NCBI GenBank assembly: GCA_022616055.1
Contig: JAKEFM010000091.1
Span: forward strand, 1-64,000
DNA: 64,000 bases
Direction: 5' to 3'
Source of the DNA: Planctomycetota bacterium
GTDB lineage: Bacteria; Planctomycetota; UBA1135; JAKEFM01
This document shows, in pieces, positions 19,709 to 28,924 of this stretch (positions within the stretch are counted from its first letter, which is position 1; each line of letters begins with the position of its first letter). Under the pieces are notes generated by a model, which was not told the DNA's origin, did no database searches, and saw only the letters and a program-made list of their open reading frames with translations. The position numbers were made by a program, and so were the translations under genes.

Positions 19709-20572
19709 TTGCTCGTCCCCCTGTTCCGCCGCTCCTCCCTCTCCGGCCACCGCGACGGTCACCGTCCGGGGACGAGGGCCTTCCCGCTGACGGAGGAGAA
19801 CCGCCACGCCGTCCTCGCGGCGCGGGAAGCGGCGGCGAATCCGGGGGGGATCTTCAATCCGCTCCTCCTCCTCGGCCCTCCGCGGGCCGGCAAGTCGGGG
19901 CTCCTCGCCGCGCTCGCCGCGGACTTCGCGCGCCAGGGGCTGCGCCCCTGCCTCCTGCGCGTGCGCGAGCTGGGGGCGCGCTTCGTGCGCGCCGCCCGGA
20001 GGGGACGGCTCGAGGATCTGACGCTCGGCCTCCTCGGCCACGGCGCCCTCCTCCTCGACGAGGCGGAGCGGTTCGCCGGCCGCGAGCGCCTCTGCCGCAC
20101 CTCGGCGGCGATCGTCGAGTCGTTCCTCTGCCGGCGCAGCCCCGTCGCCGCCGCGAGCCGGCTCCACCCCCGGGAGCTCCCGGGGTTCGATCCACGCCTT
20201 GCCGCCCTCCTCGACGGGGGATTCCGCGCCACGATCGGGGAGAGGAGCGGGAGGCCGACCCTCGAGGGGATCGCGGCCGATACGGCGAGGAGGACCGGCG
20301 TCGAGCCCGGGGCGCTGCGGGGACGCGGGCGCTCGGCGTCTCGCGCCTCCGCCCGGGGCGAGTTCGTCCTCGCGGCGCTCGAGGCGGGCTTCACCCTCCC
20401 CGAGGTCGGCCGCTTCCTCGGCGACCGGTCGGTGGAGGCGGTCGGGCACCTCGCGCACCGGGCGCGCGCGCGCGTCCGGTCGGCCGCCGCCGCGCCGGTG
20501 GGAGCGATCGTCGCGGCGGTGGGAGCGATCGCCGCGCCGGTCGGAGCGATTGGAGGCGCGTTCGCGGGATGA
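19709..20572 (+). CDS. Divergent DnaA-like AAA+ protein
   Basis: 287 aa. Residues about 25-190 resemble DnaA domain III: FNPLLLLGPPRAGKS (Walker A at 56-63), a Walker B-like ALLLDEAERF near 113-122 and a LHPRELPGFDPRL segment matching the DnaA HPxELPxLDxRL motif. About 195-260 resembles DnaA domain IV (GVEPGALRGRGRS, then FTLPEVGRFLGDRSVEAVGHL), but the DHSTV DNA-recognition signature is altered. Domains I-II are absent, so this is not the main initiator. An Hda/DnaA-paralogue regulating replication is possible. The C-terminus carries Ala/Gly/Val repeats from a 21-bp DNA repeat. Coupled to tmk by ATGA. Confidence 0.7.
   Translation: MLVPLFRRSSLSGHRDGHRPGTRAFPLTEENRHAVLAAREAAANPGGIFNPLLLLGPPRAGKSGLLAALAADFARQGLRPCLLRVRELGARFVRAARRGRLEDLTLGLLGHGALLLDEAERFAGRERLCRTSAAIVESFLCRRSPVAAASRLHPRELPGFDPRLAALLDGGFRATIGERSGRPTLEGIAADTARRTGVEPGALRGRGRSASRASARGEFVLAALEAGFTLPEVGRFLGDRSVEAVGHLAHRARARVRSAAAAPVGAIVAAVGAIAAPVGAIGGAFAG
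20498..20558 (+). repeat. Three 21-bp tandem repeats inside the dnaA-like gene
   Basis: Units start at 20498, 20519 and 20540, each containing gt(g/c)ggagcgat, and encode VGAIVAA, VGAIAAP and VGAIGG. The third unit is diverged. In-frame period and location at the extreme 3' end suggest slippage-driven length variation. Confidence 0.75.
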
Positions 20573-21180
20573 GGCGAGGGGTCTTCCTCGTGCTCGACGG
20601 GCCGGACGGGGCGGGGAAGACGACGCAGGTCGCGCGGCTCGCCCGACGGCTCCGGCGCAGCGGGAGGCGCGTCCTCGTCGTCCGGGAGCCGGGCGGGACC
20701 CCGCTCGGCGAGGCGCTGCGGCGACTCCTCCTTCACGGCTCGATCCCGATCGGGGCGGGGGCGCAGGCGCTCCTCTTCGGGGCCGCCCGCGCGGAGCTGC
20801 TCGAGCAGGTCGTCGGCCCCGCGCTGCGGCGCGGCTGGGTCGTCCTCTCCGACCGGGGGACCCCCTCGACCTTCGCCTATCAGGGGATCGCGGGGTCGGT
20901 GGGGGGGGAGCGCGTCCTCGCGCTCGCCCGGGCCTTCCACGGCGAGCCGGAGGCGAACCTCCTCCTCCTCCTCGACGTCCCCCCCGAGGTCGCGAGGGCC
21001 CGGCGGCGAGGGCGGGATCGCTTCGAGCGGAGGGGGCTCCCCTACGCGCGCGCCGTGCGCCGCGGATTCCAGGCCTTCGCCCGCCGCGGCGGCGGGCGCG
21101 TGCGCCTTCTCGACGGGTCGGCTCCGAGGGGCGAGGTCGAGGAGGCGATCTGGCGTGCCGTCCGCCCCCTCGTTTCCTGA
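20569..21180 (+). CDS. tmk: Thymidylate kinase
   Basis: 203 aa, the usual length. It phosphorylates dTMP to dTDP. P-loop GPDGAGKTTQ near residues 11-20, the VREPGGTPLGEALR dTMP-binding motif and the SDRGTPSTFAYQG motif (commonly DRYxxSxxAYQG; here Gly-Thr-Pro replaces the usual aromatic context). The lid is Arg-rich (ARARRRGRDRFERR). The ATG overlaps the dnaA-like stop. The end overlaps the holB start by 26 bases, the common tmk-holB arrangement. Confidence 0.93.
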   Translation: MRRGVFLVLDGPDGAGKTTQVARLARRLRRSGRRVLVVREPGGTPLGEALRRLLLHGSIPIGAGAQALLFGAARAELLEQVVGPALRRGWVVLSDRGTPSTFAYQGIAGSVGGERVLALARAFHGEPEANLLLLLDVPPEVARARRRGRDRFERRGLPYARAVRRGFQAFARRGGGRVRLLDGSAPRGEVEEAIWRAVRPLVS

Positions 21181-22201
21181 CGTCGCGGGGCACGAGGCGA
21201 GCCGGGCCTTCCTCGGGCGTCTATTCGGGGAGGGGAGGCTTCCTCACGCGATCCTCCTCGCCGGTCCGGACGGGATCGGGAAGACCCGGCTCGCCCGGGG
21301 GCTCGCGCGGGGGAAGCTCTGCGAGAGAGGGCCGGCGCAGGGGTGCGGGACCTGCGGCTCCTGCCGCCTCTTCGAGTCCGGGGCGCACGCCGACTTCCTC
21401 CTCGTCGATCCTCCCGGCGCGACGATCCCGATCGCCGCGATCCGGGGCGGGGAAGGGGAGGCGCAGGAGCCGGGAGCCGCGGGCCCCGGGCTCGTCGACT
21501 GGATCGGCCGCAGGGCCTCCGGTCCGAGGGGGAAGTGTGCGCTCGTGCGCGACGCGGGGCGGATGAACGTCTTCGCGCAGAACGCCCTCCTGAAGACCCT
21601 CGAGGAGCCGCCGGAGGGCTCCCTCCTCCTCCTCACGGCGACCTCGGTCGACTCCCTCCTCGGGACCGTCGCGTCCCGCTGCCTCTGCCTGCGCCTCCGA
21701 CCCCTGAAGGTGGAGGAGGTCGAGCGCCACCTGCGCGAGCGGGGGCTCGGCGCCGGGCGGGAGGCGGAGGCGGCGGCCTTCTCGGGGGGCTCGATCGGCG
21801 CCGCCCTCGCCTACCTCGAGGTCGCTCCGGGGAGGAAGGCGTGGGAGCAGGCGGAGCGCCTGATCTCGGGGGAGCCGTTCTCCCCCTCCCTCCGGGACGA
21901 GCTCTTCGCCTCCCTCGGCGCGAAGTCGGCGGCGGCCGACCGGCGCGCCCTGGCCCGGACGTTCCTCACCTGGACCGGCCTCCTCCTGCACCGGCGCTGG
22001 AGGGACGCGGTTGCGGGGGGGGGCGGGGCGGCCTATGTTCCTTCCCCGGATCCGACGCGGGCCCTCGAGGATCTCCTCGCGACGGCGGGTCGTGCCCTCC
22101 GCGACCTCGAGGCCAACGTCGAGCCCGGACTCCTCCTCGACCTCCTCGAGGCCGACGTCACGCGCGCGTGCAGGCTTTCGCCTCCGTCCGCTACGGCTTG
22201 A
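21155..22201 (+). CDS. holB: DNA polymerase III delta' subunit-like clamp-loader ATPase
   Basis: 348 aa. Features of HolB/DnaX-type proteins: Walker A GPDGIGKT near residue 38, a zinc module CGTCGSCRLFESGAHAD, the sensor region AQNALLKTLEEPPEG and the SRC-like ASRCLCLRLRPL arginine-finger region. It loads the sliding clamp with the DnaX and HolA proteins. The GTG start at 21155 lies inside tmk. The stop overlaps the internal ATG of the PSP1 gene. Confidence 0.9.
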   Translation: MPSAPSFPDVAGHEASRAFLGRLFGEGRLPHAILLAGPDGIGKTRLARGLARGKLCERGPAQGCGTCGSCRLFESGAHADFLLVDPPGATIPIAAIRGGEGEAQEPGAAGPGLVDWIGRRASGPRGKCALVRDAGRMNVFAQNALLKTLEEPPEGSLLLLTATSVDSLLGTVASRCLCLRLRPLKVEEVERHLRERGLGAGREAEAAAFSGGSIGAALAYLEVAPGRKAWEQAERLISGEPFSPSLRDELFASLGAKSAAADRRALARTFLTWTGLLLHRRWRDAVAGGGGAAYVPSPDPTRALEDLLATAGRALRDLEANVEPGLLLDLLEADVTRACRLSPPSATA

Positions 22202-23025
22202 TGCGCTACAAGGGGACGTTCCGGACGTCCCTCCTCGACCTGCGCGCAGGGGAGGAGTGCGTCGTGCGGACGCCCAGGGGACAGGAGGGAGGGGTCGTGC
22301 TGGCTCCCCCGCGGACCGCCGCGGACCACCCTTGCAGCGCCTGCAGCCTGACCGGGGACCTCCTGCGGCGCGCGAACGAGGAGGACCGGTCGCAGGCCCG
22401 GGCGCTCGCGGTGCGGGGGACGGCCCGGGAGGCCCGGATCTGCCGGGAGAGGATCGCCGCCCAGGGACTGCCGATCCGCCTGGCGGGGGTCGAGGCGCTC
22501 CTCGGCGGGGAGAGGCTCGTCGTCTACTTCGTCTCCGAGGAGAGGATCGACTTCCGCGCCCTCGTGCGCGACCTCTCCGAGCGCCTCGCGGCGCGCGTCG
22601 AGATGCGCCAGATCGGGGCGCGCGACGACGCCCGGCTCGTCGGGGAGTACGGCCACTGCGGCCGGCGGCTGTGCTGCAAGGCGTGGCTCCCGGAGATCAA
22701 GCCGATCTCGATGCGGATGGCGAAGGTCCAGAAGTCGACCCTCGACCCGACGAAGATCTCGGGGCAGTGCGGGAGGCTCCTCTGCTGCCTGCGCTACGAG
22801 GACGAGGTCTACACGGAGTTCCGCCAGACCCTCCCGAGGCGCGGGGAGCGCGTCGACACGCCCCGCGGGCCCGGCGAGGTCCTCGAGCAGGAGATCCTCC
22901 CCCGCCGCGTGCGCGTCCTCCTCGGGAGCGGGGAGCGCGCCGTCTACCCCGCCTCCGAGGTCGTGCGGCGCCCCGAGCCCGGCCGCGGGGCGAGCGCGGC
23001 GCAGGAACCGGAAGGCGGGGAGTGA
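22168..23025 (+). CDS. PSP1/RicT (YaaT)-like protein
   Basis: 285 aa. PSP1 core at about residues 70-190 with the cysteine clusters HPCSACS, YGHCGRRLCC and SGQCGRLLCCLRYE. In RicT-type proteins these belong to a complex with RicA and RicF carrying iron-sulfur clusters and influencing RNA processing. Location after holB is widely conserved. The GTG at 22168 is preferred over the ATG at 22201 because the family's N-terminal VRYG strand would otherwise be lost. Confidence 0.88.
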   Translation: MQAFASVRYGLMRYKGTFRTSLLDLRAGEECVVRTPRGQEGGVVLAPPRTAADHPCSACSLTGDLLRRANEEDRSQARALAVRGTAREARICRERIAAQGLPIRLAGVEALLGGERLVVYFVSEERIDFRALVRDLSERLAARVEMRQIGARDDARLVGEYGHCGRRLCCKAWLPEIKPISMRMAKVQKSTLDPTKISGQCGRLLCCLRYEDEVYTEFRQTLPRRGERVDTPRGPGEVLEQEILPRRVRVLLGSGERAVYPASEVVRRPEPGRGASAAQEPEGGE

Positions 23026-23028
23026 GGC

Positions 23029-23430
23029 GTGGAGAACCTCGAGGCGCGGCTGCGGGCGCTCGCGGGGAAGGACCCGCGCTATCCCGCGATCGCCTACGCG
23101 TTCGTCTTCGAGGCCCTCGAGTACACGATCCGGACGACCGGGAGGGACGCCTCGAAGGGGGAGGCGCGGCACGTCTCGGGCCGCGAGCTCCTCGAGGGGA
23201 TCCGCAGCTTCGCCCGGGAGGAGTTCGGCCCCCTCGCGCGGGCCGTCCTCGGATCGTGGAACATCCAGAAGACGGAGGACTTCGGCGAGATCGTCTTCAA
23301 CCTCGTCGAGGAGAAGCTCCTCTCGCGGAGGGAGCAGGACACGAAGGCCGACTTCGCCGGCGGGTACGACTTCGCCGAGGCGTTCGAGGAGCGGCCGACC
23401 CTGGGCGGGGAGCGGCCGGCGGGAGGCTAG
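23029..23430 (+). CDS. Minf_1886 family protein
   Basis: 133 aa matching the family found in Planctomycetes and Verrucomicrobia: YPAIAYAFVFEALEYT, HVSGRELLEGIRSFA, FGPLARAVLGSWNI, TEDFGEIVFNLVEE and the final DFAGGYDFAEAF. Function unknown. Only three bases separate it from the PSP1 gene, so it belongs to the replication-linked operon. It is also a taxonomic hint. Its stop overlaps the convergent protease stop by CTAG. Confidence 0.82.
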   Translation: MENLEARLRALAGKDPRYPAIAYAFVFEALEYTIRTTGRDASKGEARHVSGRELLEGIRSFAREEFGPLARAVLGSWNIQKTEDFGEIVFNLVEEKLLSRREQDTKADFAGGYDFAEAFEERPTLGGERPAGG

Positions 23431-25790
23431 CGGGGCTCGCCGGGGGCGGTGGCCCCCGGCATCGGCGGCTGCTCGGCGGGCCGCGCCATCTTCGCGAAGA
23501 CGACCCGGTACTCCGCGACCTTGTCGGGCTCCGTCCCGATCTCGGTCAGGAGGATCCGGATCGCCTGCTGGAGCTGGGTGTCCTCCTCGTAGTCGCCGAG
23601 GAACATCGTGCCGGGGAAGACCTTCTTGCGGTCGTCCGCGACGACCTGGCGCACCTGCAGGCGCACCCAGCGGCGGATCTCGTCGCGGTCGAGGGACGTC
23701 TTGAGGGAGGCGTAGAAGACGTCGAAGTCGGGGTAGGGGGAGGTCTCCCCCCCGTCCCCCTCGGCGAGCTTCACGAAGAGATCGCGGTTCCCCTCGAAGT
23801 GCTCGTCGACGTAGCGCCGGAAGGCGTTCGCCTCGAGGAGCCGGTCGAGCTCCTCGATCTTCCAGGCGGGGATGCGGGCGAACTCGACCGCCGCGTCGGG
23901 GAAGATCCCCCCCGGCTGGACGACGCGCCCCTGCTTGTCCGTCTCCGTGTGGATGCTGCGGCCGCTCGGGAGGAGGTAGCGGGCGACGGTGAGCTTGATC
24001 CGCGGCCCGAGGTCGTGCTTGCCGTTCGGCACGACGTTGTCGGAGCTCTTCTCCCACTCGTCGAAGATGCCGTTCTCGTTCTCGTCCTGGAACTGCTCGT
24101 CGGGGAGCCACTGGAGCGGGATCAGGGTCTGGACGGAGCCCTTCCCGTAGGTCGGCTCGCCGACGATCTTCGCGCGGCCGTGGTCCTGGAGGGCGCCCGC
24201 CACGATCTCGGAGGCCGAGGCGGAGAACTCGTTCGCGAGGACGACCATCGGGAAGTCCTCGGGGATCGCGAGCTTCCCCGTGGAGACGTGGTCCTCCTTG
24301 CCGTCGCGCTCCCCCTCCGTCGAGACGATCTTCCTCCCCTTGGCGAGGAAGCGGCTGGCGACCTCGATCGCCGCCTTGAGGAGCCCCCCCTCGTTGTTCC
24401 GCAGGTCGAGGACGAGCCCCTTCATCCCGCGGCGCTTCAGGTCCTCGACGGCCCGGTCGATCTCGGGGGCGGAGTTCTCGGCGAACCCGACGAGCTCGAC
24501 GTAGCCGACGCCGGCCGGGAGGAGCTCCGACTGGAGGACGGGGACGGAGATCTCGGCGCGCGTGATCTCGAACTCCCGCGGCTCGGGCCACCCCTGCCGC
24601 AGGACCTTCACCTTCACCTTCGTCCCGGGCTTCCCCTTGAGGCGCTTGATCACCTCGTCCTCGCCGTGGCCGCGGGTGTCCCAGCCGTCGACCGCGAAGA
24701 CCTTGTCCCCCGAGCGCAGCCCCGTCGTGGCGGCCGGGCCGGGGTAGATCGGGCGCACGATCGTGAAGACGTTCCCGATCGTGCGGACGAAGGCCCCGAT
24801 CCCGCCGTACTCGGGCTTGAGGTCGAAGGAGAAGCGCTTGTACTCCTCCCCGCTGAAGAAGGTCGAGTGGGGGTCGAGGAGGCCGAGCATCCCGCGCGCG
24901 GCCGCCGCGATCAGCTCCTCGCGCGTGAACTGGTCCCCGCGGATGTGGAACTGGCCGATGTCCCGGATGATCTCCTCGAGGATCTGCGGGTCCCCCGCGT
25001 CGAGGGGCTTGCGGGGCCGGGCGGTCAGGTCCTTCTCGTAGGAGTCGCGCTGCTTCTTGAGGACCCTCTCGTAGAAGCGCTCCTTCCCCTCCGCCTCGAG
25101 GAACGCCCGCGCGAGGTCCCCTCGCGGCGTGGGCTCGGCCGACATCCGCTTCAGCTCCGTCCGGGAGGACTCGAGGTCGCCGAGGGAGGCGAGGGCGAGC
25201 GCGCCCTCGGCCCGCAGCCCCTCCTCCTCCGACCGCAGGAAGGCCCGCAGCTCCGCCTTCGCCCGCGTCTTCTCGGCCACCCCGCCGAGCCGGAAGAGGC
25301 TCGTCGCGGCGCGCAGGCGCACGAGGGGAGGAAGCTTCCCCGCCTCGATCTTCGCCAGGAGGGCCTTGCCGAGCTCCCGCCCCTCGGACGAGAAGGGGGG
25401 AAGTCCGAGGAGAGTCGCGGAGGCCTCGGCGACCTCCTCCGGGCTCTCCCCCTCGAGGAGGGGGAGGAGGGCGTCCTTCCCCGCGGCCGCCTCGCCCGCC
25501 TCCGCCAGCGCCGCCCCGAGGGCGAGGCGCGCCATCGGGCCCGCCTCGGGGAGCTCGCGGGAGATCTCCTCGCGGATCGAGGCGTTCTGGCGGGCGGCCC
25601 GGCCGAGCTCGCGGCCGAGCTCGAGCGCCTTCCCGAGGCCGACCTTCTCCGCCTGCGCGACGACCTCGTCGGCGGCGGGGGGGGGAGGGGTCTCCTGTCC
25701 CCGGCACGGGAGGGCGAGGAGGAACGCGGCGAGGCCCATCTCCAGCGCGGGGAGCGGGAGCCGCCGGAGGCGGGTTGCGTGGATCCGCAT
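23427..25790 (-). CDS. S41-family carboxyl-terminal processing protease with helical N-terminal domain
   Basis: 787 aa. A signal peptide (LPALEMGLAAFLLALPCRG) is followed by about 220 residues of helical HEAT/TPR-like repeats. Next come the CtpA-type helical segment (ILEEIIRDIGQFHIRGDQFT), a PDZ domain (about 330-420, PGPAATTGLRSGDKVFAVDG) and the tail-specific protease domain with the catalytic Ser in SASASEIVAGAL and Lys in TYGKGSVQT. It should cleave C-termini of periplasmic proteins. The ATG at 25790 is chosen because it gives the signal peptide; the frame runs further into the divergent moaC region. Confidence 0.9.
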   Translation of the reverse strand: MRIHATRLRRLPLPALEMGLAAFLLALPCRGQETPPPPAADEVVAQAEKVGLGKALELGRELGRAARQNASIREEISRELPEAGPMARLALGAALAEAGEAAAGKDALLPLLEGESPEEVAEASATLLGLPPFSSEGRELGKALLAKIEAGKLPPLVRLRAATSLFRLGGVAEKTRAKAELRAFLRSEEEGLRAEGALALASLGDLESSRTELKRMSAEPTPRGDLARAFLEAEGKERFYERVLKKQRDSYEKDLTARPRKPLDAGDPQILEEIIRDIGQFHIRGDQFTREELIAAAARGMLGLLDPHSTFFSGEEYKRFSFDLKPEYGGIGAFVRTIGNVFTIVRPIYPGPAATTGLRSGDKVFAVDGWDTRGHGEDEVIKRLKGKPGTKVKVKVLRQGWPEPREFEITRAEISVPVLQSELLPAGVGYVELVGFAENSAPEIDRAVEDLKRRGMKGLVLDLRNNEGGLLKAAIEVASRFLAKGRKIVSTEGERDGKEDHVSTGKLAIPEDFPMVVLANEFSASASEIVAGALQDHGRAKIVGEPTYGKGSVQTLIPLQWLPDEQFQDENENGIFDEWEKSSDNVVPNGKHDLGPRIKLTVARYLLPSGRSIHTETDKQGRVVQPGGIFPDAAVEFARIPAWKIEELDRLLEANAFRRYVDEHFEGNRDLFVKLAEGDGGETSPYPDFDVFYASLKTSLDRDEIRRWVRLQVRQVVADDRKKVFPGTMFLGDYEEDTQLQQAIRILLTEIGTEPDKVAEYRVVFAKMARPAEQPPMPGATAPGEPR

Positions 25791-25853
25791 GGAGTACCTT
25801 TTCGGCGTTCGGTGGACGGAGACGGGAGCGGGTACGGACGGCGGCGATCGGAT

Positions 25854-25872
25854 GGTAGTAGGGGTCCCTACC
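25854..25872. promoter_or_regulatory. Palindrome between the divergent S41 and moaC genes
   Basis: Nested inverted arms ggtag/ctacc around taggg-gt-cccta. It lies 64 bases from the protease start and about 57 from moaC, a position suited to a shared operator. Confidence 0.35.
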
Positions 25873-25889
25873 CTTTCAAGCGAGGCGCC

Positions 25890-25918
25890 TTCCGGCGGGG
25901 GAGCGCTCCGGCTATTCT
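25890..25918 (+). promoter_or_regulatory. Possible promoter for moaC-accBC
   Basis: ttccgg at 25890-25895 and tattct at 25913-25918, spacer 17. The -10 is 10 bases before the TTG start. The sequence after the -10 (ccgcc) resembles that after the dnaA-like and ald candidate promoters. Confidence 0.35.
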
Positions 25919-25928
25919 CCGCCGCCTC

Positions 25929-26420
25929 TTGGGCCGAGCGCGCAAGTCCCTCACGCACCTCTCCGAGTCGGGGGAGCTCCGGATGGTCGACGTCTCCGGC
26001 AAGTCCCCGACCCGCCGGCGGGCGCGGGCCTCCGCCTCCGTCGTCTTCCCGGCCGGCTCCCTCGCCCGGGTGCTCCGGGAGGGGAGCCCGAAGGGGGACC
26101 TCTTCGCCGCCGCCCGCGTCGCGGGGGTCCAGGCGGCGAAGCGCACCTCCGAGCTGATCCCCCTCTGCCACCCCCTCCCCCTCTCGCGGGTGGGGATCGA
26201 CATCGAGGTGCGGGGGGGCTCGGAGCTGGCCGTCGAGTGCGAGGCGAGCGCGGAGGCGAGGACCGGCGTCGAGATGGAGGCGCTCACCGGGGCGGCCGTC
26301 GCCGCGCTCACGATCTACGACATGGTGAAGGCCCTCGGCCCCGGGATCGAGGTCCGGCGACTCCGGCTCCTCGAGAAGACCGGGGGCCTGTCCGGGGACT
26401 GGCGCGCGGCGGGGAGGTAG
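25929..26420 (+). CDS. moaC: Cyclic pyranopterin monophosphate synthase
   Basis: A 163-aa protein of the molybdenum cofactor pathway, acting after MoaA. Signatures: [20 protein letters not shown] at the start, [18 protein letters not shown] with the active-site Lys and His, [19 protein letters not shown], and DMVKALGPG. The TTG at 25929 is chosen because family proteins begin a few residues before LTH. No other mo- gene is nearby. It is followed after three bases by accB. Confidence 0.94.
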   Translation: MGRARKSLTHLSESGELRMVDVSGKSPTRRRARASASVVFPAGSLARVLREGSPKGDLFAAARVAGVQAAKRTSELIPLCHPLPLSRVGIDIEVRGGSELAVECEASAEARTGVEMEALTGAAVAALTIYDMVKALGPGIEVRRLRLLEKTGGLSGDWRAAGR

Positions 26421-26423
26421 CCG

Positions 26424-26867
26424 GTGGACTGGAAGAGCCTCGGCCGACTCGTCCGATTCATGGTCCGTCAGGACCTCGTCGAGGTGGAGGTCGAGGAGGA
26501 GGGGAAGCGCCTGCGCGTGCGCCGCCGGGACGGGAGGCCCGCCCCCGAGGGGGGAGCGGGCCCCGGGCCCGCCGCGGCCGCGGCCTCCCCCGTCCCCTCG
26601 GCGGCCGCCGCCCCCGCCGAGCCGGGGATCGCCGAGTTCCGCTCCCCGATGGTCGGGACCTTCTACCGGGCGGCGAACCCGGAGGCCGAGCCCTTCGTCC
26701 AGCCCGGGAGCAAGGTCGAGCCCGAGACGGTGATCTGCATCATCGAGGCGATGAAGGTGATGAACGAGGTGCGGGCGGAGACGGCCGGCGAGATCCTCGA
26801 GGTCCTCGCGGAGAACGGCCAGCCGGTCGAGTTCGGCCAGCCCCTCTTCCGCATCCGGACCGGCTAG
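26424..26867 (+). CDS. accB: Biotin carboxyl carrier protein of acetyl-CoA carboxylase
   Basis: 147 aa. The N-terminal helical part is followed by a Pro/Ala linker (residues 38-66) and a biotinyl domain with the EAMKVMNEV site, in which Lys111 is biotinylated. The GTG start at 26424 is preceded by the gaggtag of the moaC end. It carries carboxybiotin between AccC, encoded next, and the carboxyltransferase; accA and accD are not in this window. Confidence 0.94.
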   Translation: MDWKSLGRLVRFMVRQDLVEVEVEEEGKRLRVRRRDGRPAPEGGAGPGPAAAAASPVPSAAAAPAEPGIAEFRSPMVGTFYRAANPEAEPFVQPGSKVEPETVICIIEAMKVMNEVRAETAGEILEVLAENGQPVEFGQPLFRIRTG

Positions 26868-26875
26868 GCGCCGCC

Positions 26876-28221
<1,346 letters not shown>

Positions 28222-28228
<7 letters not shown>

Positions 28229-28252
28229 AAACCGAGGCCCCTTCTCGATAAT
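28222..28252 (+). promoter_or_regulatory. Possible promoter of the polysaccharide operon
   Basis: gataat at 28247-28252 resembles a -10 box, with ttcatg about 19 bases upstream. It is followed by a gggcccgggtccc palindrome just before the GTG at 28271. Weak evidence because the spacer is long. Confidence 0.3.
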
Positions 28253-28270
28253 GGGGCCCGGGTCCCCCCC

Positions 28271-28921
28271 GTGGCGACCAAGCGTTCCCTCCACCTCCTC
28301 CTCCCCCTCCTCGGCTCCGCCTGCACGTCGGCCGTCCCGGTGCTCGAATCGCGCCCGGCGCGCCCCGCCCCTCCCTCCGGAGGGACCGAGGCCCTCGTGT
28401 GGCGCAGCGCCGACCCGGTCTCCGTCGTCCCGGCGGGCGCCGAGGGGGCGCGTCCGCTCTTCCACTACGACAAGAGCCTGCGCGTCGGGCGCGGCTCCTG
28501 GCTCCTCGTCGGGCCGGGGGGGCTGGCGACGGTCGCCTTCGCCGACGGCTCCTTCGTCTCCGCGAGCGGGGAGTGCGCCCTCGAGATCCTAGGGCCTGGG
28601 GAAGGGGGGCCGGGGGAGGGGGGAGGGGAGGGGGAACCGAGCGGAGTCCTCTTCCGCACCTCCTCGGCGAGGCGCCTCACCGTCGGCCTCAAGGGGGAAT
28701 CGAGGGCCGGGCTCCCCGGAGGCGCGCTCGCGGAGGGGGACGGGGCGAAGTTCGTCACCCGATCGGTCGAGGGGGGGCCGGTCAAGGGGGGGAAGGTGCG
28801 CGTCGAGAGCCGCGGGCCCGTCCCGATCCGGATCCGGGTCGGGGGGGAGACCGTCGTCCTCGACGGCGCCCGCTCGATTGACCTCCCCTCCGGAGGGATC
28901 CCGGGAAAGACGGGGCCGTAG
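28271..28921 (+). CDS. Hypothetical FecR-like lipoprotein
   Basis: 216 aa with a lipoprotein signal (LHLLLPLLGSACTS, Cys18). A beta-rich region follows in which LRVGRGSWLLVGPGGLATVAF and ADGSFVSASGECALEIL recall FecR-type domains. A Gly/Glu-rich loop (GEGGPGEGGGEGE) interrupts the domain. The start is GTG. It precedes the UDP-xylose synthase gene by three bases, so it may be the first gene of the long polysaccharide operon. Role unknown. Confidence 0.6.
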   Translation: MATKRSLHLLLPLLGSACTSAVPVLESRPARPAPPSGGTEALVWRSADPVSVVPAGAEGARPLFHYDKSLRVGRGSWLLVGPGGLATVAFADGSFVSASGECALEILGPGEGGPGEGGGEGEPSGVLFRTSSARRLTVGLKGESRAGLPGGALAEGDGAKFVTRSVEGGPVKGGKVRVESRGPVPIRIRVGGETVVLDGARSIDLPSGGIPGKTGP

Positions 28922-28924
28922 GTC

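Noticed and set aside
19709-20572. The chromosomal dnaA gene and an adjacent origin
   Set aside because: The protein lacks domains I-II and the intact DNA-recognition motif. I saw no cluster of DnaA boxes in the flanking sequence.
16055-21193. A 1712-codon open frame on the minus strand
   Set aside because: It is antisense to six well-supported genes (phosphatase through tmk). Its translation is Arg/Gly/Glu-rich without domains, an effect of very high GC.
22011-25928. Long open frame on the plus strand through the S41 protease region
   Set aside because: Only the last part (moaC) is protein-like. The rest is antisense to the protease and lacks domains.
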